Assembly: GCA_028282845.1 (NCBI GenBank) | Contig: JANQGY010000018.1 | Coordinates: forward strand, 37,252 to 101,251 | Reading direction: 5' to 3' | From: a bacterium | GTDB taxonomy: Bacteria > Fidelibacterota > Marinisomatia > Marinisomatales > JAHJCW01 | DNA: 64,000 bases | Part shown: piece by piece, positions 9,124-17,640 of the stretch | Layout: every line of letters starts with the position of its first letter | How positions within the stretch are numbered: the stretch's first letter is position 1 | Notes under the pieces: model-generated | What the model was told of the DNA's origin: nothing | The model's input: only the letters and a program-made list of their open reading frames with translations | Database searches by the model: none | Translations under genes and position numbers: made by a program

Positions 9124-10269
9124 TTAAGATGTTGAATGTTTTATATTAGGTAAAACAGGTAGCCATTTAACAAATGCTAAATATGCCATTAATTCCATTG
9201 ATATGATACCGAGCGTAATTAACAATTCACTTGCTGATGGCCAATAGTGCCAACCTTGTCCGGGATCAAAACCAACAAGGAACGCGTCGAATCGGTATAC
9301 TGCTCCGGCTAATAGTAATAGCACAGCTGCAATAAACTGAACTTTAGCGTTTGACCTTTTATCCTTTGAAAATAAAAGGAGCATTGGGATAATGAACAGT
9401 AGGTTCTCGACTGTAAACATAGTTCCATTCACCCATCCATCATTGAAGATTGTACCAAGTTCACCGCGCCAAATTAGATCGCCAAATCTGAACACTAAGT
9501 AGATGGCAACTAACCAAGCCATTAATTTTCCAATTTTACTTAAGATTGGAGTTTCCAAAGGTCTTTTAAATCCAATAGAGGAGTACAAGGATTCAAATAC
9601 AACTACTGCATAACCCATTAAAATTGATGATATCAAAAATAATAACGGGAGCCATGCAGTTTGCCACAGAACCGATAATTTATTTCCGGCAATTATCATT
9701 AAAGTACCTAAGGATGATTGATGCATTGTCGGTAGCAATACTCCTATGGCAATGAATACGAAAAGTATCTTATTCATGAATCCGAGTAATTTTGTCTTAT
9801 TGAATTTCTCCAAGAAGGCCGGTGTAAATTCAATCCATAATACAAGGACATAGGTTGCAACACAGAATGCTACTTCGAACATGATCGAATTCAGGTTTGC
9901 ATGCCATGGTAGGAATACATTGTAGAGTTGCCAATATCGTCCAACATCAATAAATATTGAAAAACCTGCGAGAGTGTAACCAAACACACTGGTTAAAACT
10001 GCAGGTCTCACTAATGGATGATATTGACCTTTATTCATTACATAGACCAAGATTGCCATGACATAGCCACCGCATCCAAGTGCAGTTCCTATAAGAACAT
10101 CATACACAATCCACATACCCCATGGATAACCGTCAGATAGGTTTGTCACAGCTCCAATACCAAAAATGAAACGTTTTATCAGTAAAATTCCTGCGATTCC
10201 AGCAAGTATAGCTAATATGATGAAAGGTTTAGTTATGATTTTACCACCAAGGGCTTTATTATCACTCAT
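9124..10269 (-). CDS. hybB: Hydrogenase membrane subunit HybB-like (NrfD/PsrC family)
   Basis: Integral membrane protein with about ten helices that passes electrons from the HybA-like FeS subunit to menaquinone. I chose the ATG at 10269 (MSDNKALGGK, 381 residues) because AAGGAGG lies 5 bases upstream; an in-frame ATG at 10323 would overlap hybA by 53 bases without a comparable site. The ribosome binding site is inside the last codons of hybA, so translation is probably coupled. NrfD-family signatures include the DGYPWGMWIVYDV stretch after helix 1. Confidence 0.93.
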   Translation of the reverse strand: MSDNKALGGKIITKPFIILAILAGIAGILLIKRFIFGIGAVTNLSDGYPWGMWIVYDVLIGTALGCGGYVMAILVYVMNKGQYHPLVRPAVLTSVFGYTLAGFSIFIDVGRYWQLYNVFLPWHANLNSIMFEVAFCVATYVLVLWIEFTPAFLEKFNKTKLLGFMNKILFVFIAIGVLLPTMHQSSLGTLMIIAGNKLSVLWQTAWLPLLFLISSILMGYAVVVFESLYSSIGFKRPLETPILSKIGKLMAWLVAIYLVFRFGDLIWRGELGTIFNDGWVNGTMFTVENLLFIIPMLLLFSKDKRSNAKVQFIAAVLLLLAGAVYRFDAFLVGFDPGQGWHYWPSASELLITLGIISMELMAYLAFVKWLPVLPNIKHSTS

Positions 10270-10270
10270 C

Positions 10271-11257
10271 TTAACCTCCTTTCTCGGTTTCATTATGTGA
10301 TTTATTTCCACGGTATGCTGCAACTAATAATCCGGCTAACAGAGCACCGGGGGCTATCAGACCTTTATAAATTGTATGTTGCAAGGTCTCTGATTTTCCG
10401 GCAGCCGATTTTTCAGGCAAGCGCGGTAAACCTAACTCATGGAAGGGTACAGCCGATATTATCATGTACTGTGTTCCACCTGTTTCCTTTTCACCATAAA
10501 TATAATTTACATATTTAGGTACCGTATGCTGAGCTGTTTCACCATCGGTCAGACTCTTGACAGGATACTGATATTTTTCCCCTTCAGTCAATGCTATTCT
10601 TTTGTGGGCTTCTTCCATCAAATCCTCAACTTTTCCATATAGCGAAGCTCCTGTGGGACAATAATAGCAGCATCCAGGTATTCCGCCTGTTTCTGTTACA
10701 TGATCACACATTTGACATTTGACGATTTCAGGAAATGGATCATCCCATTCAAATTTGGGAATGTTAAATGGACAGGCAACCTGACAATATCGGCAACCAA
10801 TACAGGCTTTTGCATCATAAGTCACAACGCCAGTAACAGGGTCTTTTACAAGCGCTGTTACCGGACAAGCCGATACACAATCAGGATCCACACAGTGCAT
10901 GCAAGCTTTTTTTACAAAGGCATACCCATTTTCTGCTCTATCCTTAACCGATGCATCTCCATTACGATACAATTTTATCTTATTAAGTGTTTTCGCTGAA
11001 AGATCATCAGCGTTATCCCAAATTGTTGGAACGTCTAAATCACCGACTTTATAAGACTGCTCAACCGGCATGTCATTGTATTCTTTGCAACCAACCTCGC
11101 ATAGCTTGCATCCAATACACGCCGTAGCGTCAAATAGGATGCCGACAGCATCGGGAGATAATTTTTTCTTCTCGCGGGCAAAAACTGATCCGGCAGTTGC
11201 CGCTGTAACGGCACCGGCAGAAATCACCTTGAAGAAATCTCTTCTATCAATACTCAT
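10271..11257 (-). CDS. hybA: Hydrogenase FeS electron-transfer subunit HybA-like
   Basis: Periplasmic ferredoxin-type subunit (328 residues) linking the small subunit to HybB. A Tat signal is visible (RRDFFK at 5-10, then a hydrophobic stretch ending near AFA 27). Four 4Fe-4S motif groups follow, beginning at C47-x2-C50-x2-C53-x3-C57, then CMHCVDPDC, CIGCRYCQVACPF and CQMCDHVTETGGIPGCCYYC. A C-terminal membrane helix (about 295-316) anchors it, as in E. coli HybA. It is 11 bases downstream of the small subunit gene. Confidence 0.95.
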   Translation of the reverse strand: MSIDRRDFFKVISAGAVTAATAGSVFAREKKKLSPDAVGILFDATACIGCKLCEVGCKEYNDMPVEQSYKVGDLDVPTIWDNADDLSAKTLNKIKLYRNGDASVKDRAENGYAFVKKACMHCVDPDCVSACPVTALVKDPVTGVVTYDAKACIGCRYCQVACPFNIPKFEWDDPFPEIVKCQMCDHVTETGGIPGCCYYCPTGASLYGKVEDLMEEAHKRIALTEGEKYQYPVKSLTDGETAQHTVPKYVNYIYGEKETGGTQYMIISAVPFHELGLPRLPEKSAAGKSETLQHTIYKGLIAPGALLAGLLVAAYRGNKSHNETEKGG

Positions 11258-11268
11258 AACTAAACCTC

Positions 11269-12411
11269 CTAAGCTTTAGTTGATGAGTCTTGTGATTTTT
11301 CGCCTATTTTCTTTGCCGTATCAGAAACCAATTTGGCACCGGCTGCCACTGCAGCAGCAGTAACAGTTGCTCCGGCAGCTGTAATTCCACCTTCTTTTTC
11401 GAAATGAATATCAGGATAGATTGAACCGGGCGTAAAGGTTTTTACTTCAGATTGTTCATGCACATGTTTGGTAAATCCTACACCTTCTTCCACGCAGCCA
11501 AAGCAGGGATGACCTGTCCCTACCGGCCATGAGTTTGAACCGACATCACCGAACAAAATTGATGGACAATTAGCATAAGTTTCCGGTCCTTTGCAGCCTA
11601 ATTTATAAAGACAATAACCTTCGCGGTGTCCCTCATCACCAAATTGTTCGGCAAACCTTCCTGCATCAAAATGTGGACGTCTTTCGCAATGCTCATGAAT
11701 CAGTCTGCCATAACCGAATTTAGGTCTTCCTTTATCATCCAATTCAGGCAGTTTACCTAAAGTAAGGTAATACAGAACGGTTGAAAGAAAATTATAGGGG
11801 CTCGGTGGACATCCGGGGATATTAACAATCGGTTTATCTGTTAATATTTTGTGCAGAGGAGTGGCTCCGGTTGGATTTGAGAATGTGGACTGCACACCAC
11901 CCCAAGATGAACATGAACCGATCGCTATTGCAGCAGCGCAATTTGCACCAACTTCTTGAACTGATTCGATGGCGGTTTTACCGGCAATTTTGCAATATAT
12001 ACCGTCGTCTTTGATTGGTATGGAACCTTCAACAACCATAATGTATTTGCCTTTGTTCTTTTCCATCGAATCGTGTAAAGCCTGTTCCACCTGATGGCCG
12101 GCAGCTACACTCAGAGTTTCGGAATAATCCAGTGAGATCAAATCCAGTACCAAGGTTTCCACTTTGGGATGTGTGGCTCTAAGTAATGTTTCGGTACAAC
12201 CGGTACACTCTTGAAAATGTAGCCAAATTACCGGCGGACGGGTCGGGTCTTCAATGGTTTTAGCAACCAATTTTGACATACTGAACGGTAAGCCCATTGT
12301 TGCGGCAATTGCTGTACAGAATTTCAGAAAATCGCGTCGTGAAAAGCCGAAGGCATCGAAGTTATTCGATATATTTTCAGCTAACGACTGCTTAATCTGC
12401 TGTCTTGACAT
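11269..12411 (-). CDS. hybO: Uptake [NiFe]-hydrogenase small subunit (HybO/HyaA type)
   Basis: FeS-cluster subunit that wires the NiFe site to HybA. A long Tat leader is present (SRRDFLK at 24-30, hydrophobic region to about 50), so the enzyme faces the periplasm. The proximal-cluster motif is ECTGCTET (C69, C72) with Gly where oxygen-tolerant enzymes carry an extra Cys, so by family knowledge this should be a standard oxygen-sensitive enzyme. The C-terminus is Ala/Val rich (about 345-370), where HyaA/HybO proteins carry a membrane helix, though here it is only weakly hydrophobic. AAGGAGG lies 6 bases before the ATG. Confidence 0.96.
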   Translation of the reverse strand: MSRQQIKQSLAENISNNFDAFGFSRRDFLKFCTAIAATMGLPFSMSKLVAKTIEDPTRPPVIWLHFQECTGCTETLLRATHPKVETLVLDLISLDYSETLSVAAGHQVEQALHDSMEKNKGKYIMVVEGSIPIKDDGIYCKIAGKTAIESVQEVGANCAAAIAIGSCSSWGGVQSTFSNPTGATPLHKILTDKPIVNIPGCPPSPYNFLSTVLYYLTLGKLPELDDKGRPKFGYGRLIHEHCERRPHFDAGRFAEQFGDEGHREGYCLYKLGCKGPETYANCPSILFGDVGSNSWPVGTGHPCFGCVEEGVGFTKHVHEQSEVKTFTPGSIYPDIHFEKEGGITAAGATVTAAAVAAGAKLVSDTAKKIGEKSQDSSTKA

Positions 12412-12465
12412 TGTGTTCCTCCTTAGCTAATTAGGGGATATTATTAGTTTGAAACGCATGAATTC

Positions 12466-13539
12466 TTAAAATTTGTATAAGAACGCTAATTGTCCGCGCA
12501 GAGCACTTGCTGTATCCATATTTTTATATTCTGTTGTCCAACTTGAAAATTCAAATCCTATTAAAAAATTTTGTATTAAATCATAATAAATATTAGCAAA
12601 AACCGTTAGGTTTTTACTCCTTGCTCCGTTTAAAAGATCTTCATCACACGGATCATCAAAAACTGCTCCGGTTGAAATACTATAGTGTGAGTTTGAGATA
12701 TATTTAAGGTTAATCCACCCACCTTGAGAGTCAACTCCATCCATCGTACTTGCATTTCCGATTCCCCCTAACATCGAAGCGGTATTTGATCCCACATAAA
12801 AACTGCCGTTTATTGTGAGGTTATCACCAAAATTTGAACTAATATCAATAACTGATGACCAGGCAGTATATTTGCCATCATTTCCTAAGGTATCGCGCAC
12901 AGCGTAATGCCCTGAAATTCCAATGGTATGATTTTTAAATATTTTGTGAGTTAATCTTCCTTGAAATTCAGGAATGACAGCGGCGGCTCCGTCATCAAAA
13001 CCATCGCCGTTAATGTCGTCGCCGATGTTGCGGGCGATTCCCACCGTCCATCCAAAATTGTTAACTGTGTTAAAAAGTTTAAGCATCGGTCGCCGGTAAC
13101 CGATGTCACCTGCCCACCAAGCGACAGTATAATTTATGGTGGCAGGTACAAGCGGTGAAATTATGTCCGAGTCCTGACCGGCACGAATTGTTAGGCGTGG
13201 TAGTTTGGCTTCGACATAAGCCTTACGAACCATAAAGCCGGGCTTATTTTCTCCGCCGCCGACTCCGTAAAGATCCACTTCTAATTTCCCGGATATTTCT
13301 CCCTTACTTAAAAGAAAACCAAAACGCGACTCGTTGGCGGTTATGTGAGTTGTCGGTATCGCTTCTTCTGAATTTGGAATCACCCAACGGGCAAAATTAC
13401 CGGTTGATATTAAATCACTATTATAGCTCATATCGAGCTTGAAAAATCCGTACGGTTGAACCTTGAATTCGTTTTGACAATTTTCACCGGCATACAGTGT
13501 GATTGATAAAATTGATATGGTCGCAATGAGTCGTTTCAT
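12466..13539 (-). CDS. Outer-membrane porin-like beta-barrel (DcaP-like)
   Basis: A 357-residue protein with a signal peptide (residues 1-17, ending before GENC) and alternating-residue strands throughout. It ends in the aromatic LYKF typical of outer-membrane barrels. The opening GFFKLDMSYNSDLI and strands such as KAYVEAKLPRLTIRAGQDSD recall DcaP/OprP-like porins. It lies only 54 bases upstream of the hydrogenase small subunit on the same strand, so it may head the operon. Its substrate cannot be told from sequence. Confidence 0.75.
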   Translation of the reverse strand: MKRLIATISILSITLYAGENCQNEFKVQPYGFFKLDMSYNSDLISTGNFARWVIPNSEEAIPTTHITANESRFGFLLSKGEISGKLEVDLYGVGGGENKPGFMVRKAYVEAKLPRLTIRAGQDSDIISPLVPATINYTVAWWAGDIGYRRPMLKLFNTVNNFGWTVGIARNIGDDINGDGFDDGAAAVIPEFQGRLTHKIFKNHTIGISGHYAVRDTLGNDGKYTAWSSVIDISSNFGDNLTINGSFYVGSNTASMLGGIGNASTMDGVDSQGGWINLKYISNSHYSISTGAVFDDPCDEDLLNGARSKNLTVFANIYYDLIQNFLIGFEFSSWTTEYKNMDTASALRGQLAFLYKF

Positions 13540-13845
13540 TCTTAATTAATCCTCTAAAATATCTTTTTTATTGATTGAATTTGAGCGGTGAATTTTGATG
13601 CGGTAAAGATATTCGGATACCGTTGGTTAAATACATTTTTAAAGATATTTTTTATGCGTATATCCAATTGCAGTATTTCGCGTGTTTCCCTAAATCTAAA
13701 GCGTATGCTACGGACAATGTAAAGTATATGTTTTAATTATACAACATAAAAAGATAACATTATCCCATTTCACCATTCAATTTTAATAATATTTATTATT
13801 TTATGGAGTATTTTTTTACATTCACATATTACTAGGAGAATAAAT
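13540..13845. promoter_or_regulatory. Divergent intergenic region between porin/hydrogenase genes and crp-type regulator
   Basis: 306 bases without a gene, very AT-rich, between two divergent starts. It must hold promoters for both directions. An AGGAGAA ribosome binding site precedes the regulator ATG at 13846. A short dyad GATAA-CA-TTATC is at 13753-13764. No convincing TTGAT-N4-ATCAA (FNR) or TGTGA-N6-TCACA (Crp) palindrome was found by eye. Confidence 0.5.
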
Positions 13846-14523
13846 ATGTCCGAGAAAACAAAGATATGGTATCTGCAAAATTTTAACCTGCTTAAAGGAA
13901 TGAGCGAATCTTCAATGGAAATGATGAGTGAACACAGTCGAATGAAAATATCGTCTAAGAAAGCGGTAATCTATTTTCCGGAAGAAAGAAGTGACAATAT
14001 TTATCTTCTAAAAGAAGGCAAAGTTAAAATTTCAAGAGTATCTGAAGATGGTAAAAAAACTACCTTGAATCTTATCGGGCCCGGCGAAATATTCGGTGAG
14101 AGTGCTATTCTCGGACAGGAAAAACGCGAAAATATTGCCGAGGTTGTGGAAGATGCCGTGATTTGTTCCATTAACCGCAAAATGTTTCAGGAAATGTTGG
14201 CAATGAATCCTAAGCTCAATTTAAGTGTCAATAAATTAATCGGGCTTAGAATACGGAAGATTCAGGCTCACGTTGAGGATATTGTGTTTAAAGATGCCAA
14301 GGAAAGGGTGATAGCATTTTTAAAACGTTATACCAAATCTTTTGGCAAGCAAATGGTGGACAGTTGGATGGTCAGACCATTTTTAACGCACCAGGAAATC
14401 GCTGATCTAACAGCGACTTCACGCCAAACGGTCAATTCAATTTTGCAGGAATTAGTAGAAAATAAAGAAATAAAATATACCAGGCGCTTCTTTCAGGTGC
14501 TCAATACTGAATGGATTAATTAA
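13846..14523 (+). CDS. Crp/Fnr-family transcriptional regulator
   Basis: 225 residues: a cyclic-nucleotide-binding-type beta-roll (about 15-130, with LIGPGEIFGESAILG as the signature turn), a dimerisation helix and a C-terminal winged helix (HQEIADLTATSRQTVNSIL at about 182-201). Only one Cys is seen in the sensor half (VICSINR), so it lacks the N-terminal Cys set of an FeS-type FNR. It diverges from the porin and hydrogenase genes and is followed by glutaredoxin-like and DoxX-like genes, so redox control of either group is a reasonable inference. Confidence 0.9.
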   Translation: MSEKTKIWYLQNFNLLKGMSESSMEMMSEHSRMKISSKKAVIYFPEERSDNIYLLKEGKVKISRVSEDGKKTTLNLIGPGEIFGESAILGQEKRENIAEVVEDAVICSINRKMFQEMLAMNPKLNLSVNKLIGLRIRKIQAHVEDIVFKDAKERVIAFLKRYTKSFGKQMVDSWMVRPFLTHQEIADLTATSRQTVNSILQELVENKEIKYTRRFFQVLNTEWIN

Positions 14524-14582
14524 TTGCAATTTGTCGCTACAGCGACAGCAACCGAGACCTTTCCTAATTTACCTTATCTCTT

Positions 14583-14876
14583 ATGATAAGGGAAGAAAAT
14601 GGCAAGATTGATGTAACGTTTTTGATGCGAAAATCGTGCCAAATGTGCCACGATGTAAAGAATCGTATATCGGAATATATGAGAGGAAATAATAGTATTA
14701 ATTATCAGATAATTGATCTTGACGACCACACAATTGAGTTTGAGAAACGCCACAGTTCGATCACGCCGGCTTTATGGGTGAATAACAGAATGTGGTTTGC
14801 CGGTGGTTTTGAAATTGCAAGATTTGATGATAAATTAAAGGACTTACTACAAAAAAAAGGAGATTATCATGAATAG
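14583..14876 (+). CDS. Glutaredoxin/thioredoxin-fold protein
   Basis: 97 residues of a compact thioredoxin fold: first strand KIDVTFLMRKS, then CQMC at residues 19-22, and the cis-Pro segment SSITPALWVNN. It probably reduces disulfides in the cytoplasm, as no signal peptide is seen. It begins 59 bases after the Crp/Fnr gene and overlaps the following DoxX-like gene by 8 bases, indicating one operon. A UPF/DUF836-like glutaredoxin is an alternative name for the same fold. Confidence 0.8.
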   Translation: MIREENGKIDVTFLMRKSCQMCHDVKNRISEYMRGNNSINYQIIDLDDHTIEFEKRHSSITPALWVNNRMWFAGGFEIARFDDKLKDLLQKKGDYHE

Positions 14877-15228
14877 TTTGACAAACACAGGCCGCATATT
14901 GTTCGCCTTGCCCTTTGCCGTCTTTGGATTGATGCATTTTATGGCCGCCGGTGATATGGCCGGATTAGTACCGGGTTGGGTACCGGGCGGTGTTTTTTGG
15001 GTTTATTTAACAGGCTTAGCTTTAATTGCCGCAACAATTGCGATAATAGCCAAAAAACATATTTCGCTTGCTGCATTGTTGTTAGGTATTTTGATGTTTG
15101 TTTTTGTATTGACAATTCATCTTCCGGGAGTAATGGGAGGCAACCAAATGTCAATGTCCGGTCTGTTGAAAGATTTTGCCTTAGGTGGAGCGGCATTTAT
15201 GATATCAGGACTTTTTAAAGATTCCTAA
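14869..15228 (+). CDS. DoxX-like/DUF4267-type membrane protein
   Basis: 119 residues with four predicted membrane helices. The N-terminal RILFALPFAVFGLMHFMAAG and central WVYLTGLALIAATIAIIAKK match the DoxX-like pattern. Such proteins are often found with redox or quinone-linked genes, but the reaction is not established. It overlaps the glutaredoxin-like gene by 8 bases and is followed by a strong terminator. Confidence 0.75.
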   Translation: MNSLTNTGRILFALPFAVFGLMHFMAAGDMAGLVPGWVPGGVFWVYLTGLALIAATIAIIAKKHISLAALLLGILMFVFVLTIHLPGVMGGNQMSMSGLLKDFALGGAAFMISGLFKDS

Positions 15229-15254
15229 TATTTGAGGGATAACCTCCTAGTGGG

Positions 15255-15295
15255 AATGGGAAAGTGAAATCTTAAGTAGCTTTCCCATTTTTTTT
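15255..15295 (+). terminator. Rho-independent terminator after the regulator-glutaredoxin-DoxX operon
   Basis: Ten-base arms AATGGGAAAG and CTTTCCCATT enclose a 15-base loop and are followed by a run of T. The stem lies over the last codons of the convergent glpD-like gene (stop at 15272), so the same DNA encodes that protein's C-terminus on the other strand. Confidence 0.9.
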
Positions 15296-16414
15296 ATAAA
15301 GTGCTTGCTTAACTTTGCGCGCCAGCGATAGATAAGTTGTTAGTTTTCCGCCAAAAATATGTAGTAGGGTCGCTTCTCCGAATTTTAATAAATCAAGTTC
15401 ATATTCACGTGATAAATTAGTCGGATTTTCAGCCTCGGCGATTAATGGTCGCACACCGATCCAGGAATCCTTCACATTTTGTCTTAAAATTTTAAAACCG
15501 GGTTTCAAATATTGATTAATATTTTCGATTAGATAATTTATATCACTTTCATTTATAGATATTTCATCGATCTTATCGGTTTCTTCTCTTTCGGTTGTAC
15601 CGATAATAGTTTGGTTATTCTCCTGCTCAGGGATAACAAAGAAGATTCGCTTTTTCTTGGTTTGCATGAACATTAAGTCCTGCGTTAACAAACCATCTAA
15701 AGTAATATGGATACCACTGATTTTTCTTATCTTGTAATTCGCCGGTAAGGAATATTTTTCATTTACTTCGTCAATCCACGGGCCGGTGGCATTAATCAAA
15801 ATTGGGGCTTCAAAAATAGCATTTTTTGCTTGGATGACGAAATTCAGTTCATTGTTAATAATTGAATGAACACTGCAATTCTCATAAAAACTTGCCCCGC
15901 TATCAATTGCATCCCGGGCAACCTTCTGAGTTAATTTTAGATCGTTGGTCTTGGCATCGTAATAATGAAAGACAGCTTTCAGACCATCGGTTTTAAAACT
16001 GGCGGCGTGAATGGAAAAATTCTTGCGTGGAATGATCCTTGAATGGTGTTGCCGATTTCTGCCGGACAACAAATCGTAGAATTTTAATCCTATCCGGATC
16101 ATCCACGCCGGCCTTGGGCTTGGCTTATAGATCGGTATGTAGAAGGATTTCATTTTCACTAAGTCGGGATATATCTGCAATAATTCTTGCCGATCGTGTA
16201 ATGCCTCATGTACAAGCTTGAATTGCATTGTTTCGAGATAACGCAGCCCGCCGTGAATTAATCGCGATGACTTTGATGAAGTACCGCTGCCGATAGTGGC
16301 TTTATCAATGACGGTTACTTTTCTACCCGATAGAGCCAATTCGCGCGCAATTCCCGATCCATTGATCCCTGCTCCTAAGATGATAACATCCGATTTAATT
16401 ATACTATTGCTCAT
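15272..16414 (-). CDS. glpD: Glycerol-3-phosphate dehydrogenase-like FAD oxidoreductase, lacking the C-terminal domain
   Basis: FAD-dependent dehydrogenase of the GlpD family (glycerol-3-phosphate to DHAP, electrons to quinone). The FAD-binding GAGINGSGIARELA and DKATIGSGTSSKSSRLIHGGLRYLE segments are intact, as is the later GGKLTTYLSLA. The protein stops right after that point (380 residues against about 500-550 for GlpD), so the helical C-terminal domain (DAO_C) is missing. I prefer the ATG at 16414; an in-frame ATG at 16444 lies inside a 26-base palindrome. Related amino-acid oxidase-fold enzymes are an alternative. Confidence 0.8.
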   Translation of the reverse strand: MSNSIIKSDVIILGAGINGSGIARELALSGRKVTVIDKATIGSGTSSKSSRLIHGGLRYLETMQFKLVHEALHDRQELLQIYPDLVKMKSFYIPIYKPSPRPAWMIRIGLKFYDLLSGRNRQHHSRIIPRKNFSIHAASFKTDGLKAVFHYYDAKTNDLKLTQKVARDAIDSGASFYENCSVHSIINNELNFVIQAKNAIFEAPILINATGPWIDEVNEKYSLPANYKIRKISGIHITLDGLLTQDLMFMQTKKKRIFFVIPEQENNQTIIGTTEREETDKIDEISINESDINYLIENINQYLKPGFKILRQNVKDSWIGVRPLIAEAENPTNLSREYELDLLKFGEATLLHIFGGKLTTYLSLARKVKQALYKKNGKAT

Positions 16415-16435
16415 TTTCAGTAGTGAAATTAAAGA

Positions 16436-16461
16436 AAAAGCCATCAATATTGATGGCTTTT
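16436..16461 (-). terminator. Perfect 26-base palindrome, probable terminator
   Basis: AAAAGCCATCAAT followed at once by its exact complement ATTGATGGCTTTT. Read on the minus strand the hairpin is followed by TTTTTCTTT-like sequence, as expected for a terminator for the upstream tRNA-Glu transcript. On the plus strand it is preceded by an A-run, so it could work in both directions. It also overlaps the alternative glpD start. Confidence 0.65.
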
Positions 16462-16586
16462 AAGCGGTTTTAGCGTAGTCCGTCTATCTACTCCCGACAA
16501 GTCGAGATACTATAGATAAATGTATATTTTATAAAGTTAAGATAGTTGTGGCTTGCCAATCGTAATCAAATTTATGTGGTGTAGAT

Positions 16587-16661
16587 TGGTAGCCCGTAGG
16601 GGAATCGAACCCCTGTTGCCAGGATGAAAACCTGGAGTCCTAACCACTAGACGAACGGGCC
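16587..16661 (-). tRNA. tRNA-Glu (anticodon UUC), CCA encoded
   Basis: Complement reads as a full cloverleaf: acceptor GGCCCGT pairing with ACGGGCT (first pair G-U), D-arm TCTAGTGGTTAGGA, anticodon stem CCAGG/CCTGG with loop TTTTCAT giving anticodon TTC, and T-arm AGGGGTTCGATTCCCCT. A discriminator A and CCA are encoded at the 3' end. Confidence 0.97.
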
Positions 16662-16675
16662 AATATTTCAAAAAT

Positions 16676-16742
16676 CGAAAAACAAATATCAAATTCCAAA
16701 TACAAATTATAATATCCAAAATCCAACATCAAATATCCAAGT
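16676..16742. repeat. Low-complexity quasi-repeat upstream of tRNA-Glu
   Basis: A stretch built from drifting copies of a TTTGGATATTTG / TTTGGAATTTG-like unit (minus-strand reading). It lies directly upstream of tRNA-Glu and so probably includes or flanks the tRNA promoter. Nothing else is recognised between the tRNA and the exonuclease III start at 16876. Confidence 0.5.
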
Positions 16743-16875
16743 AAAAATAGCGCGGCGAATTTATCGCTTGTTGATGATTTGGCAAAGAATATTTATGATT
16801 CTTAGAGTGGCTTTTTATTTTCATTTATTTATCTTGTATATTCTTCACCAATTATTTTATAGAAAAGGAACTATT

Positions 16876-17637
16876 ATGAAATTATATTCATGGAATGTGA
16901 ACGGTATTCGGGCAGCAGCCAAAAAAGGCTTTTTAGAGTGGTTAGACTCGATAAATGGAGATGTTATTTGCCTGCAGGAAACAAAAGCACACGCTGACCA
17001 ATTATCAAAAGACATATTGGAAGATCATGGCTATCACACGATTTGGCATTCGGCCGAAAAGCGCGGTTACAGCAGTGTAGCAACATTTTGTAAAGAAAAA
17101 CCTTTATATGAACAAATCGGTTTAGGAATAGATAGATTTGATAGAGAAGGTCGTGTTATCATTACCGAGCATGAAAATTTTCTTCTATATAATATATATT
17201 TTCCAAACGGACAACGGGATCAGGAAAGACTTGATTACAAAATGGAATTTTATGAGGAATTATTAGAGATATTAAATGAGCAGGTGGAATCAGGTAATAA
17301 TGTGGTAGTTGCCGGCGATTGGAACACAGCCCATAAAGAGATTGATCTGGCAAGGCCTAAAGATAACGTGAAGAACTCCGGTTTTTTACCGGAAGAGCGC
17401 GCTATGCTCGATAAATACGTAGAGAATGGCTATGTGGATACTTTCAGATTGTTCCATCGGGAGCCGGACAGATACTCATGGTGGACTTACCGGATGGGAG
17501 CACGGGAGCGGAATGTCGGTTGGCGGATTGATTATTTTTGGATCAACGAATCATTTGTTGAAAATGTAATTGACGCCGATATTCACGACGATGTTATGGG
17601 TTCCGATCATTGCCCGGTTTCACTTGAGGTAAAATAG
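16876..17637 (+). CDS. xth: Exodeoxyribonuclease III / AP endonuclease
   Basis: 253-residue DNA repair nuclease of the EEP fold that cuts at abasic sites. Visible catalytic motifs: WNVNGIRA near the N-terminus, LQETK (metal Glu), YFPNGQRD, GDWNTAHKEIDLA (Asp/Asn), WRIDYFW and the terminal GSDHCPV (Asp-His). The frame is open further upstream to 16768, but the ATG at 16876 gives the standard family N-terminus MKLYSWNVNG and has AAAAGGAA 6 bases before it. Confidence 0.96.
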   Translation: MKLYSWNVNGIRAAAKKGFLEWLDSINGDVICLQETKAHADQLSKDILEDHGYHTIWHSAEKRGYSSVATFCKEKPLYEQIGLGIDRFDREGRVIITEHENFLLYNIYFPNGQRDQERLDYKMEFYEELLEILNEQVESGNNVVVAGDWNTAHKEIDLARPKDNVKNSGFLPEERAMLDKYVENGYVDTFRLFHREPDRYSWWTYRMGARERNVGWRIDYFWINESFVENVIDADIHDDVMGSDHCPVSLEVK

Positions 17638-17640
17638 ATA

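Noticed and set aside
13540..13845. FNR or Crp box in the hydrogenase/regulator intergenic region
   Set aside because: Several TTGAT-like half sites exist, but none has a properly spaced partner; AT-rich sequence makes single half sites meaningless.
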